From contig NZ_KI912411.1 of NCBI RefSeq assembly GCF_000518265.1, positions 186,001 through 250,000 of the forward strand: 64,000 bases of DNA, read 5' to 3'. The notes beneath the pieces are model-generated. The model made no database searches, was not told the origin of the DNA, and was given only the letters and a program-made list of their open reading frames with translations. Below are positions 53,085-61,206 of this stretch, one piece after another. Within the stretch, counting starts at the first letter, position 1; every line of letters begins with the position of its first letter. This DNA is from Actinomadura oligospora ATCC 43269 (lineage in GTDB: Bacteria; Actinomycetota; Actinomycetes; Streptosporangiales; Streptosporangiaceae). The position numbers and the translations under genes were made by a program.

Positions 53085-53330
53085 CTCAGCCCCCACCACA
53101 AGCCACTCAGCCGGTTCACACACCACCCCAACGGCCCCCGTCCGCCCCCACGCCAAGCTCCGCGTTCACCTCCCCCCGCAAACACTTCTCCGCGCCTCCG
53201 AATCCAAGCCTCCCCGCCACTAACCGCAACCCACCTCTTCAGACAAACCAGAAGAATCGTCCACAGGCCAACACACCGCCCCCAACTATCCGTGCAACCA
53301 TCCCGGCCACGCGGGGCTGGTCACGCCGAC
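53085..53330 (+). other. C-rich, G-poor strand-biased segment
   Basis: About 245 bp on the plus strand are rich in C and A and poor in G, unlike all neighbours. No gene, hairpin or repeat with a period is evident. The following 53331-53542 has normal composition and an open minus-strand frame that I do not recognise; nothing else is seen in the 475 bp between the terminator and the M20 peptidase gene. Confidence 0.6.
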
Positions 53331-53542
53331 GCAATTCGGGGCGCAGAGGCTCGTAGACGCTGCCGTTGGCGTCGAAGCAGGACGACGTACTCGGCGAACG
53401 CGGCGTCGGCATCGACGGTGAGGCGGCTCGGTTGTTCGGCGCGTTGGGTGAGCGGGGTCTTCGTCGGGGCGGCCCAACGGGCGGTGTGGATGTCGTCGGG
53501 GACGACAGGTCGGCACGTCCGCGCGTTCGGGACCCTGGCGGC

Positions 53543-54685
53543 ATGAACACAGCGATGATCAGCGATATCGAGCGGCTCGTGTCGTGCGAGTCCCCGTCCG
53601 GGGACCTGGAGGCGGTCGCCCGGAGCGCCGAGGTGGTCGCGGAGGTCGGGGCCGGGCGGCTGGGGGCCGAGCCGGAGCGGATCGTCGTCGAGGGGCGCAC
53701 GCATCTGCGGTGGCGGTTCGGCGAACGGTCCCGGGTGCTGGTTCTCGGCCACCATGACACGGTGTGGCCGATCGGGTCCCTCGAACGACATCCGTTCGAG
53801 GTCCGGGACGGTGTGATGCGCGGGCCGGGCTGCTTCGACATGAAGGCGGGGCTGGCGATGGCGTTCCACGCGATCGCGGCACTGGACGTCAGGTCGGGCG
53901 TGACGCTGCTGGTCACCGGCGACGAGGAGCCCGGCTCCCCCACCTCGCGGACGCTGATCGAGGAGGAGGCGCGCCGGTGCGAGGCGGTGCTCGTGCTGGA
54001 GGCGGCCGGGCCCGGTGGGGCGTTGAAGACCGAGCGCAAGGGCGTGTCCCGCTACCAGGTGCGCGTGACCGGGCGGGCGTCCCACGCCGGGCTCGACCCC
54101 GAGAAGGGGGTGAACGCCGCGTTGGAGGCGGCTCATCAGCTCGTCGCCGTGGCGGCGCTGGGAGATGGGGGGACGACCGTGACGCCGACGACGCTGACCG
54201 CGGGCACCACGGTCAACACCGTCCCGGCGGAGGCCGTCTTCGAGGTGGACGTCCGGGCCTGGACGGAGGCCGAGCAGCGGCGCGTCCACTCGGCGATGCT
54301 GGCGCTGCGCCCCCGGCTCGACGGCGCGGTGGTCGAGGTGGCGGGCGGCCCGAACCGTCCGCCGCTCGAGGCCGGGTCCTCACGGGATCTGTTCGCGCTG
54401 GCCTGCCGGATCGCGGGCCGGCCGCTCGCCTCGGCGGCGGTCGGCGGAGCCTCCGACGGCAACCTGACCGCGGGCGTCGGCGTCCCCACGCTGGACGGCC
54501 TGGGCGCGGTGGGCGGCGGCGCCCATGCCGCCGACGAGCATGTCGTCGTCGCCGAGCTTCCCGGGCGCACCGGGCTGCTGACCGGTCTGCTGGCTTGTCT
54601 CCTCGAACGAAATCGGGACTTTCGTTCTGTTCGTCCGGACCAGATCGCCGATGCGGCCGTCTGGAACCATCCCTGGCGTGACTGA
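53543..54685 (+). CDS. M20-family metallopeptidase (carboxypeptidase G2-like)
   Basis: 380 residues. Two-zinc site residues are readable: HHDTVWP, GPGCFDMKAG and GDEEPGS, plus AAGADH-like GGAHAADEH near the end; a dimerisation lid (ASHAGLDPEKG) separates them. M20 enzymes hydrolyse N-acyl or C-terminal amide bonds of amino acids. The ATG at 53543 has only a weak ribosome site. Coupled to the acetyltransferase gene by an 8-bp overlap; with the racemase-like enzyme behind it, the three suggest turnover of N-acyl amino acids. Confidence 0.88.
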   Translation: MNTAMISDIERLVSCESPSGDLEAVARSAEVVAEVGAGRLGAEPERIVVEGRTHLRWRFGERSRVLVLGHHDTVWPIGSLERHPFEVRDGVMRGPGCFDMKAGLAMAFHAIAALDVRSGVTLLVTGDEEPGSPTSRTLIEEEARRCEAVLVLEAAGPGGALKTERKGVSRYQVRVTGRASHAGLDPEKGVNAALEAAHQLVAVAALGDGGTTVTPTTLTAGTTVNTVPAEAVFEVDVRAWTEAEQRRVHSAMLALRPRLDGAVVEVAGGPNRPPLEAGSSRDLFALACRIAGRPLASAAVGGASDGNLTAGVGVPTLDGLGAVGGGAHAADEHVVVAELPGRTGLLTGLLACLLERNRDFRSVRPDQIADAAVWNHPWRD

Positions 54686-55460
54686 AGTGGACATCCGCCT
54701 CCTCGAGGAGGTCGGCGACCTGGAAGCCGTTCGCCGCCTGTACGAACGGATCTGGCGGACCGGGGCGACCGGCTCGCCGGTGACGGCCGATTTCCTGCGC
54801 GCGCTGGCGAAGGCGGGCGGCTACGTGAGCGGGGCCTGGGAGGACGGCGAGCTGGTCGGCGCCTGTTTCGGGTTCTTCGCCCCGCCCGCCCGCGAGGCCC
54901 TGCACAGCCACATCGCCGGTGTGCTGGCGAAGGCGCAGGGGCGGAACATCGGCTTCGCCCTGAAGGTCCACCAGCGGGCCTGGGCCCTGGAGCACGGCGC
55001 CCGCGAGATCTGGTGGACCTTCGACCCGCTGATCCGCCGCAACGCGCACTTCAACCTGGTCAAGCTGGGCGCCGAGGCGACCGAGTACCTGCCGGACTTC
55101 TACGGTCCGATGGACGACGACGTCAACCGGGCCGACCCCACCGACCGGCTGTTCGTCCGCTGGCGCCTGTCGTCCCCGGACGTCGAGGCCGCCTGCGCGG
55201 CCGGCCCGCGGACGGCGACGGTCTCCGGGGAGGCGCTGCTCGGCAAGGGCCCTGACCAGGAGCCGCGGGTCGGCCGGACGTCGGCGAAGGTCGTCACGGT
55301 CGCCGTCCCGGACGACATCGAGGCGCTGCGCGAGCGCGAACCCGCGCTGGCCTCGGCGTGGCGCATGGCCGTCCGGGACGTCCTCGGCGGCCTCATGGAC
55401 GACGGCGGCACGGTCATCGGGTTCGACCGCGCCGCCGGATACCTCGTGGAGAGAACATGA
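54678..55460 (+). CDS. GNAT-superfamily acetyltransferase (COG3375-like)
   Basis: 260 residues from a GTG inside the M20 gene end. The N-terminal half has GNAT-like strands (GYVSGAWEDGELVGACFGFF) and the acyl-CoA loop region (LAKAQGRNIGFALK); EIWWTFDPLIRRNAHFNL is the recognisable family segment. The protein is longer than most GNATs. This family is often found beside N-acylamino acid racemases, as here. Its stop overlaps the next ATG by 4 bp. Confidence 0.8.
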   Translation: MTEVDIRLLEEVGDLEAVRRLYERIWRTGATGSPVTADFLRALAKAGGYVSGAWEDGELVGACFGFFAPPAREALHSHIAGVLAKAQGRNIGFALKVHQRAWALEHGAREIWWTFDPLIRRNAHFNLVKLGAEATEYLPDFYGPMDDDVNRADPTDRLFVRWRLSSPDVEAACAAGPRTATVSGEALLGKGPDQEPRVGRTSAKVVTVAVPDDIEALREREPALASAWRMAVRDVLGGLMDDGGTVIGFDRAAGYLVERT

Positions 55461-56554
55461 AGATCGCAGGGGTGGAGCTCCGCACGGTCCGGATGCCGCT
55501 CGTCGCGCCGTTCCGCACGAGCTTCGGCACCGAGACCGTCCGTGAGGCGGTGCTGGTGCGCGTCGTGACCGACGAGGCCGAGGGGTGGGGGGAGTGCGGC
55601 GCGGGCCCCGCGCCGCTGTACTCCTCCGAGTACACCCACGCCGCCGTCGACGTGCTGGCGCGTTACCTGGTCCCGGCGGCCCTGGAGGTGGGCGGCGCGG
55701 ACGAGGTGGGCCCCGCGCTGGCGGCGTTCAAGGGCCATCGCATGGCCAAGGCCGCCCTGGAGACCGCAGTCCTGGACGCCGAGCTGCGGGGACGCGGCGA
55801 GCCGCTGAGCCGGGCCCTCGGCGCGACCAGGACGGAGGTCCCGTGCGGGGTCTCGGTGGGCATCACCGACACGATCCCCCAGCTCCTGGACGTCGTCGCG
55901 GGTCATCTGGAGGCGGGCTACCGGCGGATCAAGCTCAAGATCGAGCCGGGCTGGGACGTCGAGCCGGTCCGGGCCGTCCGCGAGCGCTTCGGCGACATCC
56001 CCCTCCAGGTGGACGCGAACGCCGCCTACGTCATCGGCCAGGCCGAGCATCTGGCGCGGCTCGACGGCTTCGGTCTGACCATGCTGGAGCAACCGCTGGC
56101 CGAGGACGATCTGCTCGGCCACGCGGAGCTGGCGAAACGCCTCAGGACCCCGATCTGCCTGGACGAGTCGATCGTCGACGCCCGCGCGGCGGCCACCGCG
56201 ATCACGCTGGGAGCCTGCGCGATCGTGAACATCAAGCCCGGCCGGGTCGGCGGATATCTGGAGGCCCGGCGCATCCATGACGCCTGCGCGGCCCGCGACG
56301 TCCCCGTCTGGTGCGGCGGCATGCTGGAGACCGGTGTCGGCAGGGCGGCGAACGTCGCGCTCGCCGCGCTGCCCGGGTTCCGGTTCCCCGGCGACACCTC
56401 GGCGTCCGACCGGTACTACACGACCGACATCACCGAGCCGTTCCGGCTCGAGGACGGCCACCTCAGGGTGCCGACCGGGCCGGGCCTCGGCGTCGCTCCC
56501 GATCGCGGGATCCTGGACGCCGTGACCACCGAAACGGCATGGATTCGGCCCTGA
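55457..56554 (+). CDS. Enolase-superfamily N-acylamino acid racemase / OSBS-like enzyme
   Basis: 365 residues. The full enolase-superfamily catalytic set is visible: KxK in RIKLKIEPG near residue 162, metal ligands in QVDANAAY, LEQPLA and CLDES, and the second base Lys in IVNIKPGRVGG. This is the MenC/NAAAR subgroup; no other menaquinone gene is near, and the M20 and GNAT neighbours favour the racemase role on N-acyl amino acids. Third gene of the coupled operon. Confidence 0.88.
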   Translation: MKIAGVELRTVRMPLVAPFRTSFGTETVREAVLVRVVTDEAEGWGECGAGPAPLYSSEYTHAAVDVLARYLVPAALEVGGADEVGPALAAFKGHRMAKAALETAVLDAELRGRGEPLSRALGATRTEVPCGVSVGITDTIPQLLDVVAGHLEAGYRRIKLKIEPGWDVEPVRAVRERFGDIPLQVDANAAYVIGQAEHLARLDGFGLTMLEQPLAEDDLLGHAELAKRLRTPICLDESIVDARAAATAITLGACAIVNIKPGRVGGYLEARRIHDACAARDVPVWCGGMLETGVGRAANVALAALPGFRFPGDTSASDRYYTTDITEPFRLEDGHLRVPTGPGLGVAPDRGILDAVTTETAWIRP

Positions 56555-56559
56555 CAGGG

Positions 56560-56588
56560 TTGTTTCGGACATATAAGACAATACTTAT
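56560..56588 (+). promoter_or_regulatory. AT-rich palindrome before the PucR regulator
   Basis: ATAAG-ACAATA-CTTAT (56573-56588) is a perfect 5-bp inverted repeat in a genome of about 72% G+C; TTGTTT at 56560-56565 could be a -35. Candidate autoregulatory operator. Confidence 0.4.
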
Positions 56589-56602
56589 GGCATGATCTCG
56601 TC

Positions 56603-56665
56603 ATGGTGAACGCACGACCACGCACCGGAGTCGCAGCGGCTTCGGGCGCGCACCCCACCCCGTGA
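56603..56665 (+). CDS. 20-residue leader ORF coupled to the PucR gene
   Basis: ATG at 56603 opens a 20-codon frame (MVNARPRTGVAAA, then SGAHPTP) whose TGA (56663-56665) overlaps the GTG of the regulator in the 4-bp GTGA arrangement. No ribosome site precedes it, so it would be read from a leaderless or near-leaderless message starting just after the palindrome at 56573. It may couple translation of the regulator, or be fortuitous. Confidence 0.4.
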   Translation: MVNARPRTGVAAASGAHPTP

Positions 56666-58251
56666 CCAGCCTCGTCCGCGTCCTGGAGGAGTTCGGCTCG
56701 ACCCTCCTGGAGCTGGTCTGCGGAGACCTGTCGCAGAAGGAGATCGGCGGCGTCGTCATCCACGACCCGCTCGACGAGCCCGAGTTGCCGGCCGACGCCC
56801 TGGTCCTGGGCGTCGGCCTGCACGAGAACCTGGCGCGGTTCGTCACCCGGCTGGGCGAGCGCGGGGCCCTCGGCCTGGTCGTCCGCGCGCCGGTCGCCCC
56901 CGACGCCGACCTCCTCGAGGCGGCCGAGAAGTCGGGGGTGACCGTCCTGGCGTTCGCGCGCGGCGCCCCATGGAGCCACCTGGCCGGGATGCTGCGGTCG
57001 CTGACCGCCGAGGGCGATCCGTACGGCGCCGCCGGCCAGGCCCGCTCCGGTGACCTGTTCGCCGTCGCGAACGCGATCGCGGCCCTGCTCGACGCGCCCG
57101 TCACCGTCGAGGACCGCAACTCCCGGCTGCTGGCGTTCTCCAGCCGCCAGGACGAGGCGGACCCGTCCCGTGTCCAGACGATCCTCAGCCGCCAGGTGCC
57201 CGTCCACTACACGCGGATCCTGGAGGAACGCGGCGTCTTCCAGGCGATCTACCGCAGCGACCGCCCGGTCTTCGTGGCGCCGCTGCCCGAGTCCGGCGAG
57301 CTGCCGCGCGCGGCGATCGCGGTGCGGGCGGGCGACGAGATCCTCGGCACGATCTGGGTCGTCGTCCCCGAACCGCTCGACGAGGAGCGGAGCGGGCTGC
57401 TCTACGAGGCGTCCAAGCTCGTCGCCATGCACCTGGTCTGGCAGCGCGCCGACGCCGACAGGGAGCGCCGCCTGCGCGCGGAACTGCTGAGCGCCGCCCT
57501 GGGCGGAGGGCCGGAGAGCCGCGAGTCCGCCCGCCGACTCGGTCTCCGGGACGAGCCCGCGATCGTCATGGCGCTCACCGTGGCGTCCGCCGCGGCGGAG
57601 ACCCCCGCCCAGATCGGCGCGGAGCGCAAGCGGCTCGCGGACGCCTTCGCGATGCACCTCACCGCGGCGCACCCGCGTTCGGTGAGCGGCCTGATCGGCG
57701 ACGTCGCGTTCGGGGTCCTGCCCCTGGCCGGCGAGGGCGCCGAGGCACGCGCGACCCTGATCGCCCACGAGTTCCTGGCCCGGGTCGGCTCCCGCCTGCG
57801 TCCCCTGATCGGGGTGGGCCGCCTCGCCGGGGACGGCTCGGCGCTCACCCGTTCCCGCTCCAGCGCCGAGCAGGCCCTGCGCGTCCTGCGGGCGGGGGTG
57901 CTGGACCAGCAGGTGGCGCTTCTGGACGAGGTCCACATCGAGGCGCTGCTGCTGGAGCTGTCCGACCTGATCCCGCAGGCCGACCTGCCCAGCGGGCCCG
58001 TCGCCCGGATCGCCGCCTACGACCGGGAGCACCAGGCGAACCTCATGGAGACCCTGCGGGCGTGGCTGGACGCGTTCGGGGACGTCGCGCTGGCGTCCAC
58101 GGCGATGTTCGTGCATCCCAACACGTTCCGCTACCGGCTGCGCCGGGCGGCCAAGGTCGGCGGGATCGACCTCGGCGACCCGGACGCCCGGCTGAGCACG
58201 ATGATCCAGCTGCGCCTGATGTCCGTCAGATCCGCAGGCCGCAACTCCTGA
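56662..58251 (+). CDS. PucR/CdaR-family transcriptional regulator
   Basis: 529 residues. The N-terminal PucR-type ligand region (residues 1-120), a GAF-like middle (residues 125-270), a GGDEF-like degenerate domain (residues 280-430), and the C-terminal HTH with HPNTFRYRLRRAAK near residue 490. Regulators of this type sense purines, amino acids or sugars and control adjacent catabolic operons. The last 26 bp overlap the end of the prolyl oligopeptidase gene on the other strand. Likely controls the racemase unit or the convergent peptide-uptake operon. Confidence 0.88.
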   Translation: MTSLVRVLEEFGSTLLELVCGDLSQKEIGGVVIHDPLDEPELPADALVLGVGLHENLARFVTRLGERGALGLVVRAPVAPDADLLEAAEKSGVTVLAFARGAPWSHLAGMLRSLTAEGDPYGAAGQARSGDLFAVANAIAALLDAPVTVEDRNSRLLAFSSRQDEADPSRVQTILSRQVPVHYTRILEERGVFQAIYRSDRPVFVAPLPESGELPRAAIAVRAGDEILGTIWVVVPEPLDEERSGLLYEASKLVAMHLVWQRADADRERRLRAELLSAALGGGPESRESARRLGLRDEPAIVMALTVASAAAETPAQIGAERKRLADAFAMHLTAAHPRSVSGLIGDVAFGVLPLAGEGAEARATLIAHEFLARVGSRLRPLIGVGRLAGDGSALTRSRSSAEQALRVLRAGVLDQQVALLDEVHIEALLLELSDLIPQADLPSGPVARIAAYDREHQANLMETLRAWLDAFGDVALASTAMFVHPNTFRYRLRRAAKVGGIDLGDPDARLSTMIQLRLMSVRSAGRNS

Positions 58252-60199
58252 TCAGGAACGCCAGCCACGCGGTGTCCTGCTCGACCGCCACGTCGTGGCC
58301 GGTCGCCGCGCCGTGCCCGGCGTCCTCGAAGACGTGCACCAGGATCGGCGCGTCGCCCCGCTGGGCGGCCTGGAGGCGCGCGGCGAACTTGCGCGCGTGC
58401 CAGGGGCGGCACCGCGGATCGTTCGCGCCCGCCTGGATGTACATCGCGGGGAACTCGCCGTCCCGGATCAGCTCGTACGGCGACAGCCCCAGGAAGCGCC
58501 GGACGTCGGCGGGATCGTCGGGGTCGCCCCACGCCTTGCGGAGGACGAACTCCAGATAGGGGTCGCGCGTTCCGCCGATCAGGTCGAGCAACGGCGCGCG
58601 CGGCAGCACCGCCCGCCACAGGTCGGGACGCGTCGTCGCGGCGACGCCGCACATCAGCCCGCCGTCCGACCCTCCGGTGAGCGCGAGCCCGCCCGCGGTC
58701 GCCCGTCCCGTGTCGATGAGGTGCTCGGCGACCGCGACGAGGTCGGCGTCCCGCACATGCTTGCGCTCCCTGTGCGCGGCCGTCCACCAGTCCCGCCCGA
58801 ACTCCCCACCGCCCCTCAGGTACGCCTGGACGACGGCGCCGCCCGCGGCGACGAAGGCCGCCAGGTCGGCCTGGTAGGCGGGCAGCAATGGCACGCCGGC
58901 CGCGCCGTAGGCGGAGACGAGCACGGGCGGGTTCGGCGACCCGGACGAGTCGGCGCCGCGGCTGATCAGGTGATACGGGATCGGGACGCCGTCGGAGGCG
59001 ATCGCCTCGCCCACCCCGACCGTGGCGTCCAGGGTGACCGCGGGAGGAACGAGGGTCTCGAGCGGGGCGCCGAGGCGGTGCGCGTGGACGGCCCACGAGC
59101 TGGTCGGGGTGGAGAAGGCGAAGACGTAGGACGGAGCGGGGTTCCCCACGGCCAGGGCGGTCAGCGGGAAGAACGGGGAGGACAGCGCGCCCCGTCCCGG
59201 CAGCGGCACCTCGCCGACGACCGCGCCGGCCCCGTCGAGGACGCGGACGCGCGCGAAGGTCGCGTCGAGCTCGCTGAGGTACAGGTGCTCGCCGACCGGT
59301 GTCAGGGAGCGCAGGACCGTGTCGCCCTCGGGGACGAGCTCGGTCCAGTCGGACGGGTCGTCCAGCGAGATCGCCACCACCCGGCCGCGCGGGGCGTCCA
59401 CGTCGGTGACCGCGACGTACCGGTCGCCCACGATGTGGCCGGCGATCATTCCCGGGCAGTCGGTGACGAACGGGCGCCACGTCCCGCCGACGGGCCGGAC
59501 CGCGATCGGGAACGGAGCGCCCACCCGATGGGCGGCGACCTCCCACCGGTCACCCGTCTGGATCAGCGTGTACTCGCGGGAGCCCCCCACCGGGACGGGT
59601 TCCAGCGTGGTGCCGCCGCCCAGCCGGTGCAGGAAGACCGCCTGCCGGAACTCCTCCGGCGGCCCGGTGAGCGCGAAGAAGTAGAACCCGCTCCCGTCGG
59701 GCAGCCACGAGACGCCTCCGGCCCACGCGCTGTGCAGGACCTGGGCCGGGGCGCCGTCGAGCTCCCGGCCCGTGGCCGTCTCGATGAGCCGGATCGTGTT
59801 GTGCTCGCTGCCGTCGTCGCAGATTCCGGCGGCCAGGACGCTGCCGTCCGGCGAGGGCGCCAGCCAGGACGGCACGTCCTCGCCCAGTGACGCGATCCGC
59901 CGTCCGTCCCCGTACGGGGTGCCGGAGACGACCAGATCCGTCCCGGAGGCTCGGAACCACTGACCGGCCGCGTACCTGGGCGGATCCGGCCGGGCTCCGG
60001 TGCCGAAGGCCAGCACCAACTCCCGGACGGCGTCCCGGTCCACCCCGTCGAAGACCACGGAGGCGGCCAGGTCCGCCTGCTCCCGCTGCCAGTCCCGGAC
60101 CTCGGGCGTCTCCTCCTCCAGCCAGCGGTAGGGGTCCGGCACCGCGATCCCGGCGATGTCCGTGACGGCCTCGACGGTCCGGGTGGGCGGGTACTTCAT
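58226..60199 (-). CDS. Prolyl oligopeptidase family serine peptidase (S9)
   Basis: 657 residues: N-terminal YPPTRTVEAV and DPYRWLEEETPEV, a beta-propeller (residues 70-410), and an alpha/beta-hydrolase domain with Ser in TGGSDGGLMCG, Asp in GANDPRCRP and His in EDAGHGA. No signal peptide, so cytoplasmic. It cleaves short proline-containing peptides after import. ATG overlaps the stop of the esterase-like gene by 4 bp, so it belongs to the ABC transporter operon. Confidence 0.92.
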   Translation of the reverse strand: MKYPPTRTVEAVTDIAGIAVPDPYRWLEEETPEVRDWQREQADLAASVVFDGVDRDAVRELVLAFGTGARPDPPRYAAGQWFRASGTDLVVSGTPYGDGRRIASLGEDVPSWLAPSPDGSVLAAGICDDGSEHNTIRLIETATGRELDGAPAQVLHSAWAGGVSWLPDGSGFYFFALTGPPEEFRQAVFLHRLGGGTTLEPVPVGGSREYTLIQTGDRWEVAAHRVGAPFPIAVRPVGGTWRPFVTDCPGMIAGHIVGDRYVAVTDVDAPRGRVVAISLDDPSDWTELVPEGDTVLRSLTPVGEHLYLSELDATFARVRVLDGAGAVVGEVPLPGRGALSSPFFPLTALAVGNPAPSYVFAFSTPTSSWAVHAHRLGAPLETLVPPAVTLDATVGVGEAIASDGVPIPYHLISRGADSSGSPNPPVLVSAYGAAGVPLLPAYQADLAAFVAAGGAVVQAYLRGGGEFGRDWWTAAHRERKHVRDADLVAVAEHLIDTGRATAGGLALTGGSDGGLMCGVAATTRPDLWRAVLPRAPLLDLIGGTRDPYLEFVLRKAWGDPDDPADVRRFLGLSPYELIRDGEFPAMYIQAGANDPRCRPWHARKFAARLQAAQRGDAPILVHVFEDAGHGAATGHDVAVEQDTAWLAFLIRSCGLRI

Positions 60200-61206
60200 C
60201 GGTACTCCTCGAACTCGGCGCGGAGCCGTTCGAACGCTCCGGGGATGAGGGTGGCGTGGTCGAGACGGACGAGCGCGTCGAAGCCCCCGGCCGGCTCGGC
60301 GGGATCGCCCGGCGCCCGCGCCTCGAGGAGGACGTCGCAGTCGAACGGCCGCGCCGAGCGCTCCACGAAGCGGATCACCGGCCCGGAGGCATAGGTCATC
60401 CCGACGACGGCCATCGCGGGGCCGAGCGCCGCGTCCAGCAGGGCGCCCATCATCGGACGCCCGTCCAGAGGCGTCCGCTGGACGTGCCCGTTGTGCGCGC
60501 TGACCACGACGCGTTCCTCGCGTTCGAGAACCCAGCGCACGGTGTCGGCCATGAAGACGTCCCGCGGATACGGCTCCCCTTCGCGGCCCGGCTCCTGTTC
60601 GTCGAGGAACGCCGCCAGCGAGGCCGCGGCACGCACCACCACGCCGTCCCGCGAGCCCTCGGCGCGGAGGGTCAGCTCACGCAGGTCCGTCAGCAGCTCG
60701 TCCCGTTCGGCGGCGGGCAGGACGGCGAACCGCACCGCCGCCTCCGTCCGGCCGCCCAGGTCGCTCCGCCGGGCCAGGTCCCGCAGGTCCCAGCCGGGCG
60801 TCCGCTCGGCGATCACCCGGACGGCCGGCCCCGGCGAGGTGGACGAACCCGGCAGGTCCATCCCGTAGAAGCCGACTCCGGCGGTCCGCATCCATCGCAG
60901 TTGCCGCCGCATCGGCGCGCACTCTCCGAAGCGGTAGGTGATGCCGTCGCGGGCGACGTCCGCCACATCCGCCGCGTCCGCCGCGCCCGCCGCGCCCGCC
61001 GGGCCGCCTCGGAGCCAGGCGTCGACGCCCAGCCCCTCGGCGAACCCGGACTCCATGACGAACGCCGTGAACCCGTGCTCCTCGGCCAGGTGCCGGAGAA
61101 TCCGGTCCTTGAGCTCGTAGAACTCGGTGATGTTGTGGGCGCTCTCCCCGAGCGCCACCACCCGGACGTCGCCGGGCAGCTCGGTGATCAGTCGTGGAAG
61201 TACCAT
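60196..61206 (-). CDS. Erythromycin-esterase-like protein
   Basis: 336 residues. GESAHNITEFYELKDRI and FVMESGF near residues 15-50, and HNGHVQR near 255, match the EreA/succinoglycan-biosynthesis-like family with conserved His and Glu. Real EreA opens macrolide lactones; most relatives have unknown substrates. The ATG at 61206 overlaps the binding-protein gene by 19 bp. No ribosome site of full strength is seen (GGAG only 3 nt before the ATG), so translation probably depends on coupling. Confidence 0.85.
   Translation of the reverse strand: MVLPRLITELPGDVRVVALGESAHNITEFYELKDRILRHLAEEHGFTAFVMESGFAEGLGVDAWLRGGPAGAAGAADAADVADVARDGITYRFGECAPMRRQLRWMRTAGVGFYGMDLPGSSTSPGPAVRVIAERTPGWDLRDLARRSDLGGRTEAAVRFAVLPAAERDELLTDLRELTLRAEGSRDGVVVRAAASLAAFLDEQEPGREGEPYPRDVFMADTVRWVLEREERVVVSAHNGHVQRTPLDGRPMMGALLDAALGPAMAVVGMTYASGPVIRFVERSARPFDCDVLLEARAPGDPAEPAGGFDALVRLDHATLIPGAFERLRAEFEEYR

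Noticed and set aside
53321..54289. Minus-strand open frame opposite the M20 peptidase
   Set aside because: Mostly shadow of the M20 gene; the free part (53331-53540) has no recognisable domain.
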